Shown one piece after another: positions 36,683-45,062 of a stretch of DNA of 64,000 nt (positions are counted from its first letter, which is position 1; every line of letters begins with the position of its first letter). The stretch is from Candidatus Zixiibacteriota bacterium. Lineage in GTDB: Bacteria; Zixibacteria; MSB-5A5; GN15; JACZUZ01. Below the pieces are notes generated by a model, which saw nothing but the letters and a program-made list of their open reading frames with translations, had not been told where the DNA came from and searched no databases. The position numbers were made by a program, and so were the translations under genes. Location: positions 248,001-312,000 of the forward strand of contig JAJRPM010000013.1 of NCBI GenBank assembly GCA_024280775.1. The letters run 5' to 3'.

Positions 36683-37543
36683 ATGGAATCGCCAAATCTA
36701 AACAAGATTCTCCAAAACGCCGCTGAACGTCTGCGCAAAGTCGGTATTGATGCTGGCGAAGCCGAAGCGGAAATCATACTTTCTCATTTGCTGTTGACCG
36801 AGCGCTTGCAAATGTATCTCGAAGGCGCCAGCAAAATCACTCCGGAGATTTTGGAGAAATTTGAAGAAATCATCAAGCGTCGCGAAACACGATACCCATT
36901 GCAGTTTATTTTGGGTGAACAATATTTTTATGGCCGCAGGTTTTATGTCAATGAAGCTGTGATGATTCCGACTCCGGAAACTGAATTGCTTTGCGAAAAT
37001 GCTGTTCGTTATCTTGGTACACTATCCTGTGATTCTCCTGCAGTATTGGATATTGGAACCGGCGCTGGTGTGATTGCAGTAACTGTGGCGCTTGAAGCGC
37101 CGAAGTGCAAGATGACTGCATTAGATATTTCCTCCGAGGCGCTGGAAGTTGCGCGCAAAAATGCAAATGACCTTGGGGCGAATCCTATAGAGTTTCGTGA
37201 ATCAGATTTGTTTTCCGCTCTACAAAGCGCTGAGACCTTTGATTTGATTCTTTCTAATCCTCCTTACATTGCTGACGGTGAGTATGAGGGACTTCCACCT
37301 GAAGTCAAAGCTGATCCAAGAATCGCGTTGACCTCTGGTGACCGGGGTTTGGATATTATCGAGAAGCTGATAGCCCAAGCCCCAAAGTATCTCAAACCCG
37401 GCGGGAAGTTCATGTTTGAAATCGGCTATGATCAGGCCGAGTGGATTGCTGAGATTGTCGATAAAGATGAGCGTTATCGTTCGCATGTGCTTTTCAAAGA
37501 CCTCAATGACATTGACCGGATGTTCATTCTAAGTGTACACTGA
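36683..37543 (+). CDS. prmC: Release factor glutamine methyltransferase PrmC
   Basis: About 286 residues from ATG 36683; TTG 36674 in frame is less likely. PrmC methylates the GGQ glutamine of release factors using AdoMet. Motifs: VLDIGTGAGVIAVTVALEAP (AdoMet site), catalytic NPPY in DLILSNPPYIADGEYEGLPP, and YPLQFILGEQYFYGRRFYVN with MIPTPETELL, which is the family's substrate region (usually I-P-R-P-E-T-E; here an R-to-T change). Downstream of prfA by 35 bp, so probably one operon. A family A repeat begins 11 bp after the stop. Confidence 0.97.
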   Translation: MESPNLNKILQNAAERLRKVGIDAGEAEAEIILSHLLLTERLQMYLEGASKITPEILEKFEEIIKRRETRYPLQFILGEQYFYGRRFYVNEAVMIPTPETELLCENAVRYLGTLSCDSPAVLDIGTGAGVIAVTVALEAPKCKMTALDISSEALEVARKNANDLGANPIEFRESDLFSALQSAETFDLILSNPPYIADGEYEGLPPEVKADPRIALTSGDRGLDIIEKLIAQAPKYLKPGGKFMFEIGYDQAEWIAEIVDKDERYRSHVLFKDLNDIDRMFILSVH

Positions 37544-37553
37544 ACCACTAGTT

Positions 37554-37640
37554 GTAGTGGCGTCCCTTGGGGCGCCTGGTTACGAATTTAATCAATAGAC
37601 GCCTTTTTGCGAGCAAGGCGGGGCAAGCCCCGCCACTACG
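37554..37640. repeat. Bipartite palindromic repeat, family A, copy 3
   Basis: GTAGTGGCGTCCCTTGGGGC at the left and the GGCGGGGC-AA-GCCCCGCC hairpin plus ACTACG at the right, 87 bp. Lies between prmC and nth (same direction), where its hairpins would be transcribed. Confidence 0.88.
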
Positions 37641-37696
37641 TTTATATCCACAATGTTTATCTCCATTACGTTTATGTCCAATAGCTTGTATCCTAT

Positions 37697-38356
37697 ATGA
37701 ATTCCTTCAACAAAACTGAAACTGCGCGGGAAAAGAAATCGCGTGCGCGCAAAATCATCACTCGCCTAAAGCGCGCCTATCCTGATGCGAAATGTTCATT
37801 GTCACACAAAAACCCCTATCAACTGATGGTTGCCACAATTCTTTCGGCGCAATGCACGGACGAACGTGTCAACATGGTCACACCGGAGCTTTTCAAGCGT
37901 TTCCCAAAGCCAAAGGCAATGGCCGCGGCGCCTATTGAAGAGATTGAAGAAATAATCCGCTCAACTGGTTTCTATCGTAACAAAGCCAAATCAATCAAGA
38001 ACAACGCTATTATGTTACTAGCTGATTTCGGCGGAGAAATCCCGCGAACGCTCGCTGAGCTGACAAAACTTCCCGGAGTGGGACGTAAGACCGGCTCGGT
38101 AGTTCTCGGCGCAGGGTTTGGCCTCGCCGAAGGAGTTGTCGTCGACACTCATGTAGTTCGCATAAGTCGACTACTGGGCTTGACTAATGAGAAAACACCC
38201 GTAAAAATCGAACGTGATTTAATAAGCTTACTCCCGAAGAAAGATTGGATTCTCTGGACGCATCTGATAATTGACCACGGGCGCGCTGTTTGCATAGCAC
38301 GGCGTCCTCAATGTCAGGAGTGTCCTCTTCACAAATTGTGTCCCTCTGCTTTATAG
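37697..38356 (+). CDS. nth: Endonuclease III
   Basis: 219 residues. Bifunctional DNA glycosylase/AP lyase for oxidised pyrimidines. The helix-hairpin-helix LTKLPGVGRKTGSVVLGAGF holds the catalytic Lys, VVVDTHVVRISRLLGL holds the catalytic Asp, and the C-terminal 4Fe-4S cluster cysteines are spaced C-x6-C-x2-C-x5-C in VCIARRPQCQECPLHKLC. LVATILSAQCTDERVN-type N-terminal segment is present. Monocistronic appearance, ~56 bp after a family A repeat. Confidence 0.98.
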   Translation: MNSFNKTETAREKKSRARKIITRLKRAYPDAKCSLSHKNPYQLMVATILSAQCTDERVNMVTPELFKRFPKPKAMAAAPIEEIEEIIRSTGFYRNKAKSIKNNAIMLLADFGGEIPRTLAELTKLPGVGRKTGSVVLGAGFGLAEGVVVDTHVVRISRLLGLTNEKTPVKIERDLISLLPKKDWILWTHLIIDHGRAVCIARRPQCQECPLHKLCPSAL

Positions 38357-38604
38357 ATATTAGCCATTCAAAATTGATAGCAAATGGGTTCGTTGGGCAA
38401 ATATGGGTTGTCCTGTCAAGAATGTTGTAGCGATTTTGCAAAATTGCCGGGTTCTGGATTGCCCTTTGAGCATTGCTTCACTAATGGTGAATGTCGGATT
38501 CTGCATCGAGTTGGCGCTGATTTTGTAGAGCGAATTTGGACCTGTCGTGATGAGCATGGCAAGAAAAACACTTGCCCGGCCACGCTGACCTTGGTATTGT
38601 GACA

Positions 38605-39342
38605 ATGATGTCTAGACAGCGAATCGAATATCGGACTAAGTTGTTGATTCTGTACGCGCTCTGGTGGGCGCTGTGGGCTTATCAGCCATGGGATATGGCT
38701 GACTGGGCACTGGAGAATGTCCTGCCGGTTATTTTTGTGCCGGGCTTGATTCTTACTCGCAAGAAATTTTGTTTTAGCAATATATCCTATACTCTGATGT
38801 TCGTCTTTCTTTGCCTCCATGCAATCGGCTCGCATTACACCTACGCGGAAGTTCCTTACGAGCAATGGGCCGCGACGCTGGGGTTTTCTCTCAACGACCT
38901 GCTGGGTTTCACGCGCAACAATTTTGACCGTCTAGTGCATTTTTCATTTGGACTGCTAATGGCTTATCCAATCTTGGAAATTTTTGCGCGAGTCGCCGAC
39001 ACTAAAGGCGCCTGGAGCTATTATTTCCCACTAGAGTGGGTAATGTCGCTCTCGATGATTTACGAGTTGGTAGAGTGGGCCGCCGCGGAAATTGTTGGAG
39101 GTGATTTGGGTATGGCTTATCTTGGAACTCAGGGCGATGTATGGGATGCGCATAAGGATATGGGGCTTGCGACTCTTGGCGCAATTATCGCTGTTTCGGT
39201 TGTGGCATGGGTTAATTTTCGCTACAATCGCGATTTCCGTAGCGAACTTTCTGAAAGTATACGAGTCAAGGACAATACTCCGCTAGGCGAAGTCAAACTG
39301 CGCGAGCTCAAGGACAAGAGCCGGGATGAGGAGATGCCGTAG
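38605..39342 (+). CDS. DUF2238 family integral membrane protein (YjdF-like)
   Basis: About 245 residues from ATG 38605 (ATG 38608 also possible; an upstream TTG 38572 is unlikely). Five or six membrane helices. Family signature residues: LHAIGSHYTYAEVPYEQW, RNNFDRLVHFSFGLLMAYPI, YELVEWAAAEIVGG and YLGTQGDVWDAHKDMGLATL, with conserved His, Glu and Asp in membrane positions. Function of the family is unknown. Its last base overlaps the GTG start of the DinB-like gene (TAGTG), so the two are co-transcribed. The 38357-38604 gap shows no gene I can support. Confidence 0.85.
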   Translation: MMSRQRIEYRTKLLILYALWWALWAYQPWDMADWALENVLPVIFVPGLILTRKKFCFSNISYTLMFVFLCLHAIGSHYTYAEVPYEQWAATLGFSLNDLLGFTRNNFDRLVHFSFGLLMAYPILEIFARVADTKGAWSYYFPLEWVMSLSMIYELVEWAAAEIVGGDLGMAYLGTQGDVWDAHKDMGLATLGAIIAVSVVAWVNFRYNRDFRSELSESIRVKDNTPLGEVKLRELKDKSRDEEMP

Positions 39343-39875
39343 TGGGGCCTGAATTGTACAATGTCGTCCCCTTGGAAGGTTTCTCGCCTCGAATCGGAGC
39401 ATATCTTTCCATGATGGACGATGTCAGCGCGCGCGTGTTAGGCTATGTCGAAGGTCTTAGCGGTGAGCAATTGTCGTGGTTTCCCAATGAGCGCTGTGAA
39501 TCAATTGGCACATTGCTATTACATATTGCCGCGGTAGAACGCTCATGGATTGGCGAAGACATCAGTCGGCGGCCAATGGGTGAGGAGTGGCTTCCGGCTT
39601 TTGCTATTAGATTCGACGTTCCGCAAATCAATGGCAAAGAATTACCATATTTTGTAGAAATCCTCAAGAAAACCCGCGCAGAGACCAAGGCCGATTTGGC
39701 AAAACTCACTGACGATGATCTGGCGCGAGAGATAACTCCGCTAGATCCTAGCGAAGAAGAGAATACAAAGAAGCGCTTCACGATAGAGTGGATTCTCTAT
39801 CACGTCCTTGAACACGAAGCACATCACAAAGGGCAGATTGCCTTGATGAAAAGACTATTGAGCGCCGCTCAATAG
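39342..39875 (+). CDS. DinB-fold metalloprotein, possible thiol-dependent enzyme
   Basis: 177 residues from GTG 39342. Four-helix DinB/DUF664 fold with three metal-binding His: H61 in LLLHIAAVERSWI and H154, H158 in YHVLEHEAHHKGQI, the usual H and H-x3-H layout. DinB-superfamily enzymes include thiol S-transferases and isomerases that use mycothiol, bacillithiol or glutathione. The EgtB made nearby begins with the same fold. Gene position, one gene before the transporter and ergothioneine synthesis genes, suggests but does not show that it may use ergothioneine. Coupled to the DUF2238 gene upstream; 38 bp gap to the ABC ATPase gene. Confidence 0.8.
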   Translation: MGPELYNVVPLEGFSPRIGAYLSMMDDVSARVLGYVEGLSGEQLSWFPNERCESIGTLLLHIAAVERSWIGEDISRRPMGEEWLPAFAIRFDVPQINGKELPYFVEILKKTRAETKADLAKLTDDDLAREITPLDPSEEENTKKRFTIEWILYHVLEHEAHHKGQIALMKRLLSAAQ

Positions 39876-39913
39876 GAACTTTCGTAAACTCTCCATACGC
39901 TACACTACTTAAT

Positions 39914-40699
39914 ATGATCTCGCTAAAACAGCTCTCCAAATCCTACGACAACGGCGCGACATTTGCGGTGCGCGAGATTGACCTTGAGATTAGAAGTGGC
40001 GAATTGCTGGCGCTTGTTGGTGAATCCGGTTGTGGTAAGACTACTACTTTGAAAATGATCAATCGTTTGATTGAACCTGACGCCGGTACAATCGAGATTG
40101 ACGGCCGTGATGTTTTGGCGCTGGAGCCAGTTGAGCTCAGGCGTAGTATCGGCTATGTGTTTCAGCAAATCGGCTTGTTTCCTCACATGACTATAGCGGA
40201 GAACATAGCGATAACCCCGCGTCTGCTGGGTTGGAGCGCTGAGAAAATGCAAGACAGAGTAAGCGAGTTATTGGAGCTGGTTGAGCTTAACCCTGTCGAG
40301 ATTCGCAATCGTTTTCCACGCGAGCTTTCAGGTGGTCAACAGCAACGTATTGGTGTTGCTCGCGCTTTGGCGGTTGCTCCGTCGGTGATGTTAATGGATG
40401 AGCCATTCGGGGCGCTGGATCCATTGACACGCGCAGGCTTGCAAAAGGAGTTGACTCGTCTGCATAAGTTGATGTCTGTCACTATTATTCTGGTTACTCA
40501 TGATATGAGTGAAGCGTTGACACTAGCTGATAGAGTCGCTGTGATGGAGCGCGGAAAGATTGTCAGGCTCGACACTCCGGCAAATATTCTGCGCGACCCG
40601 GGGCATCCCTATGCAAAACGTCTGCTGGAGGCGCCAATGAATCAAATGGAAGCGCTATCGAAGCTCATGCAAGATAACCGAAGCGCAGGCGCCGAATGA
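39914..40699 (+). CDS. ABC transporter ATPase of the osmoprotectant/ergothioneine (OpuC/EgtV) type
   Basis: 261 residues. Walker A GESGCGKTT, Q-loop VFQQIGLFPHMTIAEN, signature LSGGQQQRIGVARAL, Walker B MLMDEPFGALDPLTR, H-loop ILVTHDMSEAL. Closest in style to ProV/OpuCA/EgtV ATPases. It lacks an extended C-terminal CBS pair, which osmoregulatory OpuCA and ProV normally carry, and stops soon after the ABC domain. Its TGA overlaps the permease ATG by 4 bases (ATGA), so the two are certainly one system. See the permease entry for substrate. Confidence 0.93.
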   Translation: MISLKQLSKSYDNGATFAVREIDLEIRSGELLALVGESGCGKTTTLKMINRLIEPDAGTIEIDGRDVLALEPVELRRSIGYVFQQIGLFPHMTIAENIAITPRLLGWSAEKMQDRVSELLELVELNPVEIRNRFPRELSGGQQQRIGVARALAVAPSVMLMDEPFGALDPLTRAGLQKELTRLHKLMSVTIILVTHDMSEALTLADRVAVMERGKIVRLDTPANILRDPGHPYAKRLLEAPMNQMEALSKLMQDNRSAGAE

Positions 40700-42213
40700 A
40701 CGAACGCCTGGTTGAGCAACTGGACCTGCTTCCCAATTACTTGTCACATCATATAGCGTTGACACTAGCGGCGCTGGTGATAGGAATACTAATCTGTTTG
40801 CCGCTTGCGGCATTAGTGACACGAGTTAAATCTCTCCAGTGGCCGGTGATGACTTTTGCTAGCGTATTGCAGACTATACCGGGTATTGCGATGTTGGCTC
40901 TGATGGTGCCACTGCTGGGACAAATCGGCGCTTTGCCGGCGTTGATAGCTTTGGTGCTCTACAGTATGCTGCCAATGATTCGCAATACTGTCACGGGTAT
41001 TCTTGATGTTGACGCATCACTAACCGAGGCGGCGCGCGGAGCGGGGATGACAGATATGCAAGTATTGCGTTTAGTCGAACTGCCTTTGGCGGCTCCGGTG
41101 ATTATAGCGGGGATTCGCACCTCGGCGGTATGGATAGTCGGGACTGCAACTTTGGCTACACCGGTCGGGGCCACTTCGCTGGGTAATTACATTTTCAGCG
41201 GACTGCAAACACAAAACTATACGTCAGTAATTGTAGGAAGCATCAGCGCGGCGGCGCTCGCAATAGTTCTGGATCAGTTTATTCATCTAATAGAAATCGC
41301 AGTTAGTAAACGTAAGAAGGCTCTGGCTTATGGGGCCGGAATTGGTTTGCTGGTTTTGCTTACAGCTGGACTGTTTCCACTATTGCAACGCGCAAATAGC
41401 GCATCAGAGAACGAGCGAATTGTCATAGGCGCGAAAACTTTTACCGAACAATATGTGCTCGCAGAGCTAATGAGCGAGATGCTCAGCGATGCGGGATTTG
41501 AAGTGGAGGTTCGGTCTGGTATGGGTTCTACTATTCTCTTTGAGGCGCTGGTTAACAATGAGGTCGATTGTTATGTTGATTATTCCGGTACAATTTGGGC
41601 GAATTATATGGAGCGCACGCAGGTTCCCAAGGGCGATACGATCTTGACTGAGCTTACCGCCTGGCTTAAGAGTCAACACAACACTCTCTGTCTCGGCGCA
41701 TTGGGTTTTGAAAACACGTATGCGCTGGCTGTCCCGCGAGAATTTGCCGAGAGCGAGAGCCTTAAGTCCGTTGCGGATATCAGTCGGCTTTCAAAGAATA
41801 TGAAAATGGGCAGTGACTATGAATTCTTCGGAAGGCCTGAGTGGGAATCTTTGCGGGAGGCCTACGATTTGCAATTCACCGACTTGCTCAGCATGGATCA
41901 CAGCTTGATGTATGCGGCAATCAAAGAAGGCGCTGTCGAAGTGATTGCCGCTTATTCGACCGATGGAAGTATCGCGGCCTTTGATCTGGTCACTCTTGCT
42001 GACCCGCAACAAGCTCTTCCACCTTATGATGCAACCCTGTTACTTTCACCGAAAGCCGCAAAGAATATGCGACTTGTCGCGACACTCAGGAAATTAGTCG
42101 GAAACATCACCGCCGAGGAGATGCGATCAGCTAACAAAGCTGTGGACCTCGATGGATTATCTGTTAGCGAGAGCGCCAGAGAATTGCGGAAGTCTCTTGA
42201 AGATAACAATTGA
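40696..42213 (+). CDS. ABC permease fused to its substrate-binding domain (EgtU/OpuC-like)
   Basis: 505 residues in one chain. The N-terminal ~235 residues form a 5-6 helix permease with the EAA loop SLTEAARGAGMTDMQVLRLV and LQTIPGIAMLALMVPLLG. The C-terminal ~260 residues are a periplasmic binding domain of the glycine-betaine/OpuAC type: IVIGAKTFTEQYVLAELMSE, NNEVDCYVDYSGTIWANYM, MGSDYEFFGRPEWESLREAY, LPPYDATLLLSPKA. This single-chain layout is that of EgtU (ergothioneine uptake) and of some OpuC/Yeh-type systems. The binding loop reads YVDYSGTIW, which is a variant of the Y-P-E-Y-T-G-T type, so the ligand cannot be fixed from sequence alone. Followed 202 bp later by egtB and egtD, which is the main argument for ergothioneine. 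Confidence 0.88.
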   Translation: MNERLVEQLDLLPNYLSHHIALTLAALVIGILICLPLAALVTRVKSLQWPVMTFASVLQTIPGIAMLALMVPLLGQIGALPALIALVLYSMLPMIRNTVTGILDVDASLTEAARGAGMTDMQVLRLVELPLAAPVIIAGIRTSAVWIVGTATLATPVGATSLGNYIFSGLQTQNYTSVIVGSISAAALAIVLDQFIHLIEIAVSKRKKALAYGAGIGLLVLLTAGLFPLLQRANSASENERIVIGAKTFTEQYVLAELMSEMLSDAGFEVEVRSGMGSTILFEALVNNEVDCYVDYSGTIWANYMERTQVPKGDTILTELTAWLKSQHNTLCLGALGFENTYALAVPREFAESESLKSVADISRLSKNMKMGSDYEFFGRPEWESLREAYDLQFTDLLSMDHSLMYAAIKEGAVEVIAAYSTDGSIAAFDLVTLADPQQALPPYDATLLLSPKAAKNMRLVATLRKLVGNITAEEMRSANKAVDLDGLSVSESARELRKSLEDNN

Positions 42214-42225
42214 CTAATTGTTATC
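42202..42225 (+). other. Hairpin spanning the permease stop codon
   Basis: GATAACAAT (42202-42210) and ATTGTTATC (42217-42225) flank TGACTA, whose TGA is the stop codon. A 9-bp AT-rich stem with only a broken T-run after it; it could be a weak terminator or an mRNA 3' structure ahead of egtB. The remaining 42226-42414 shows only a weak TTGACG -35-like hexamer at 42288. Confidence 0.4.
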
Positions 42226-42414
42226 GCACAGTCTTTTCTTGCGTGTTTTTTGCGTTTTCATCTCCATCACTGATTTTGTTTCAGCCCTTGACGAATGATT
42301 TCTATTTTGCGAATATGTATGTGCAAGCAAACTGGTTCGGATTCGTGGCTACCGTAGTACGGATGGGATTAGAATGACGCACACCGGCTGACAAGTCATA
42401 TACAGGTAAAGGCC

Positions 42415-43737
42415 ATGACACAACCAGCAACTACAGTTGACCAGGACAGAAAGCACCTGATTGAGAAGTTCAAGGCTATTCGAGCTCACTCTGAAGCTTT
42501 GGTAAGACCTCTTCAACCTGAAGATTGTGTTGTGCAGTCTATGGCTGATGTCAGTCCAACCAAATGGCATTTGGCGCATGTGACCTGGTTTTACGAGCGT
42601 GTGATTCTGCAACAATTCGTGAAGGACTATCATCCCTTCAACGAATCCTATTACTACATATTCAATTCCTATTACAATTCTCTCGGTCAGCAGGTCGAGA
42701 GAGAGCGTCGCGGTACACTGTCGCGCCCGACAGTTATGGAAGTCATGGAATATCGTGTGGCAATTGATTATCGTGTGGAAAAGTTTATCGAAGACGTTTC
42801 AGATAAAGACTGGGATGAAGTTGTAAAGCTATTCAGGATAGGATTCAATCACGAACAACAGCATCAGGAATTACTCCTGACAGATATCAAGAATGTCTTC
42901 GCTCTCAACCCACTACGACCCGCGTATTTAGAAATAATCAACAATCCCGCCGAAAAAGAAGCCTCTGTTTTGCGGGACAACTATCTCACTATCGGAGGCG
43001 GGCTATGTGAAGTTGGCGCTCCGCGGGATGGGTCTGGTGGAAGCGAATTCTCCTATGACAATGAACATGCTCGCCACAAAGTTTACCTTGAGGATTTCAA
43101 GCTTCTACCGAGGTTAGTAACCTGCGGAGAGTTTATCAGTTTTATTGAAGACGGCGGATACGAAAATCCGAGTCTGTGGCTTTCAGATGCCTGGGCGTTG
43201 ATACAACAGGCTCATTGGAAACATCCCCTGTATTGGGAGAAGAACGAAAACGGCTGGGAGATTATGACGCTGGCAGGGATGCGTCCTTTGAACCTCGCTG
43301 AGCCGGTGTGTCATGTTAGCTACTACGAAAGCTGGGCTTTTGCTCGTTGGGCTGGTAAGCGGCTTCCCACTGAATTCGAATGGGAAGTTGCCGCTGGAAC
43401 GCTCGATGAGTTGCAACAGGGTGGTAACTTCGTGGAGAGCTCGATTTTGCATCCGGTAGCTGATAGTCCTGTCTGTGGTAAGAACGATATGTCTTTATCT
43501 CAGATGTTTGGTGATGTCTGGGAATGGACAACCAGCTCGTATTTGCCTTATCCCCGTTACAAACAAGAGGCCGGGCCACTCGGTGAATACAATGGCAAGT
43601 TTATGTCCGACCAGATGATTCTTCGCGGCGGCTCCTGCCTGACTCCGCAATCACACATACGTAAAAGCTATCGCAATTTCTTTCAATGTGATAAGCGTTG
43701 GCAGATGAGTGGATTCCGTTTGGCTGATAACGCCTAG
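42415..43737 (+). CDS. egtB: Ergothioneine biosynthesis protein EgtB (iron-dependent sulfoxide synthase)
   Basis: 440 residues. EgtB joins a thiol donor to hercynine with oxygen. The N-terminal DinB-like domain contributes the three-His iron site: H52 in SPTKWHLAHVTWFYERV and H146/H150 in FNHEQQHQELLLTDI. The C-terminal formylglycine-generating-enzyme-like domain has GWEIMTLAGMRPLN, VCHVSYYESWAFARWAGKRL, PTEFEWEVAAG, FGDVWEWTTSSY, LRGGSCLTPQSHIRKSYRNF and MSGFRLADNA. Mycobacterial pathways also need EgtA and EgtC for gamma-glutamylcysteine; neither is in the window, so a cysteine-using EgtB of the Egt1/EgtB-II kind is possible. Followed 62 bp later by egtD. Confidence 0.95.
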   Translation: MTQPATTVDQDRKHLIEKFKAIRAHSEALVRPLQPEDCVVQSMADVSPTKWHLAHVTWFYERVILQQFVKDYHPFNESYYYIFNSYYNSLGQQVERERRGTLSRPTVMEVMEYRVAIDYRVEKFIEDVSDKDWDEVVKLFRIGFNHEQQHQELLLTDIKNVFALNPLRPAYLEIINNPAEKEASVLRDNYLTIGGGLCEVGAPRDGSGGSEFSYDNEHARHKVYLEDFKLLPRLVTCGEFISFIEDGGYENPSLWLSDAWALIQQAHWKHPLYWEKNENGWEIMTLAGMRPLNLAEPVCHVSYYESWAFARWAGKRLPTEFEWEVAAGTLDELQQGGNFVESSILHPVADSPVCGKNDMSLSQMFGDVWEWTTSSYLPYPRYKQEAGPLGEYNGKFMSDQMILRGGSCLTPQSHIRKSYRNFFQCDKRWQMSGFRLADNA

Positions 43738-43799
43738 CTGAGCGCCGGTATACATCCCAATACAATAGAGCGACCACGCTAAAGAAAACTCTACTGCAT

Positions 43800-44807
43800 A
43801 TGTCTATTACTTACAAAAAACTTGACCCTAAGGATTTTGAAGATTCCTTTGACGAAGTACAGTCGTTTGCGCTGGATGTGCTAGTTGGGCTCTCTGAAAC
43901 TAGCAAGGCGCTGCCATCGAAGTATCTGTACGATAGCGCTGGAAGTGATTTGTTCACTGCAATAACAAAATCTCCTGACTACTACCTTACGAATTGCGAG
44001 CGGGAGATTTTGGAGAAGAATGCCAGCGAAATAGCTAAGCAATTTCATGGAGCGCCATTGAATCTTATCGAACTCGGCGCGGGCATTGGAGAGAAAACCA
44101 AGATTCTTTTGAAGCGGTTCACTGAACTAGGTATTGAGTTTCAATACGTGCCCATTGACATATCTGAAGGGGCGATGAAAGAGCTAATTGCCGACCTAAA
44201 AACGTCTATGCCCGAAGTTGAAACTAATGGTTTGGTTTCTGACTATTTTAGCGGCATGAAATGGTTAAACAACAGATATAAGCGCCGCAACTTTGTGCTT
44301 TTCCTGGGTTCGAGCGTTGGAAACTTTAATCACATGGGTTCACGCACCTTCTTGCGTAACGTATGGAACTCACTAAATCACCAGGATTGTTTGTTGACCG
44401 GTTTTGATTTGAAGAAGGACATAGAAGCGCTTTTGCTGGCTTACAATGACACTGCCGGAGTTACCGCCAAATTCAATCTTAATTTGTTGACGAGAATCAA
44501 TAATGAGCTTGGCGGGACTTTTGATCTGACGAGATTCCGTCACTATGGCACCTACAATGTTAACAGAGGCGCTATGGAAAGTTTTCTTGTGAGCACTGAA
44601 AATCAGGACGTGTACATCGAGACCATAGGTCGCTCATTCAGTTTCCGCGAATGGGAGCCGATTCACACTGAATACTCCTACAAATATCTTGAATCAGATA
44701 TCAGAACTCTCGCAGTGGAAACAGGATTTCGGGTAGAGAGCCTGCTCTTTGACTCGCGATATTTCTTCACAGATTCGATTTGGCGAGTACATAAGCCGGG
44801 CGCATAG
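43800..44807 (+). CDS. egtD: L-histidine N-alpha-methyltransferase EgtD
   Basis: 335 residues. EgtD trimethylates histidine to hercynine, the first step of ergothioneine synthesis. Motifs: LPSKYLYDSAGSDLFTAITK, YYLTNCEREILEKNASEIAK, AdoMet loop NLIELGAGIGEKTKILLKRF and LFLGSSVGNFNHMGSRTFLR, plus the C-terminal MTALEYSYKYLE-type region (IHTEYSYKYLESDIRTLAVE). Same strand as egtB, so egtB-egtD form the synthetic core. The EgtE lyase that completes the pathway is not in the window. Confidence 0.96.
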   Translation: MSITYKKLDPKDFEDSFDEVQSFALDVLVGLSETSKALPSKYLYDSAGSDLFTAITKSPDYYLTNCEREILEKNASEIAKQFHGAPLNLIELGAGIGEKTKILLKRFTELGIEFQYVPIDISEGAMKELIADLKTSMPEVETNGLVSDYFSGMKWLNNRYKRRNFVLFLGSSVGNFNHMGSRTFLRNVWNSLNHQDCLLTGFDLKKDIEALLLAYNDTAGVTAKFNLNLLTRINNELGGTFDLTRFRHYGTYNVNRGAMESFLVSTENQDVYIETIGRSFSFREWEPIHTEYSYKYLESDIRTLAVETGFRVESLLFDSRYFFTDSIWRVHKPGA

Positions 44808-44849
44808 TTTGCGTTGTTTTTGTCTGGATACGGCTGACCCTAATAGTGA

Positions 44850-44878
44850 TTGACCTTTTGGACAGCACAGGGTATAAT
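44850..44878 (+). promoter_or_regulatory. Strong sigma70 promoter of the dockerin protein gene
   Basis: TTGACC (44850-44855), 17-bp spacer, perfect TATAAT (44873-44878), the best promoter in the window. It would give a ~180-nt untranslated leader before ATG 45063; the leader contains a small CTCGCA/TGCGAG hairpin (about 45024-45050). Lies 43 bp after egtD. Confidence 0.75.
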
Positions 44879-45062
44879 TGTCGTGGATGATAGACCTTGA
44901 GCCTGTCTCAGTACCTTGTGATACGAATACTTATTGTTTGCCGATGTTCCGCCTTACGTCAGGAGTGGAGCAACTTTCCTCACAATTTCAGCTAATCAGC
45001 GACCTCGGATAAGCCTCAGGCTATGCTCGCAGGCAATCGCTTTGCGAGAAACGACTTCACAG

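Noticed and set aside
38384-38865. Frames on both strands between nth and the DUF2238 gene
   Set aside because: Some cysteines appear, but spacing is irregular, no SD is present, and one frame conflicts with the DUF2238 gene.
44934-45062. Upstream extension of the dockerin protein from a TTG at 44934
   Set aside because: The segment is not signal-like and has no SD; ATG 45063 gives a clean signal peptide.
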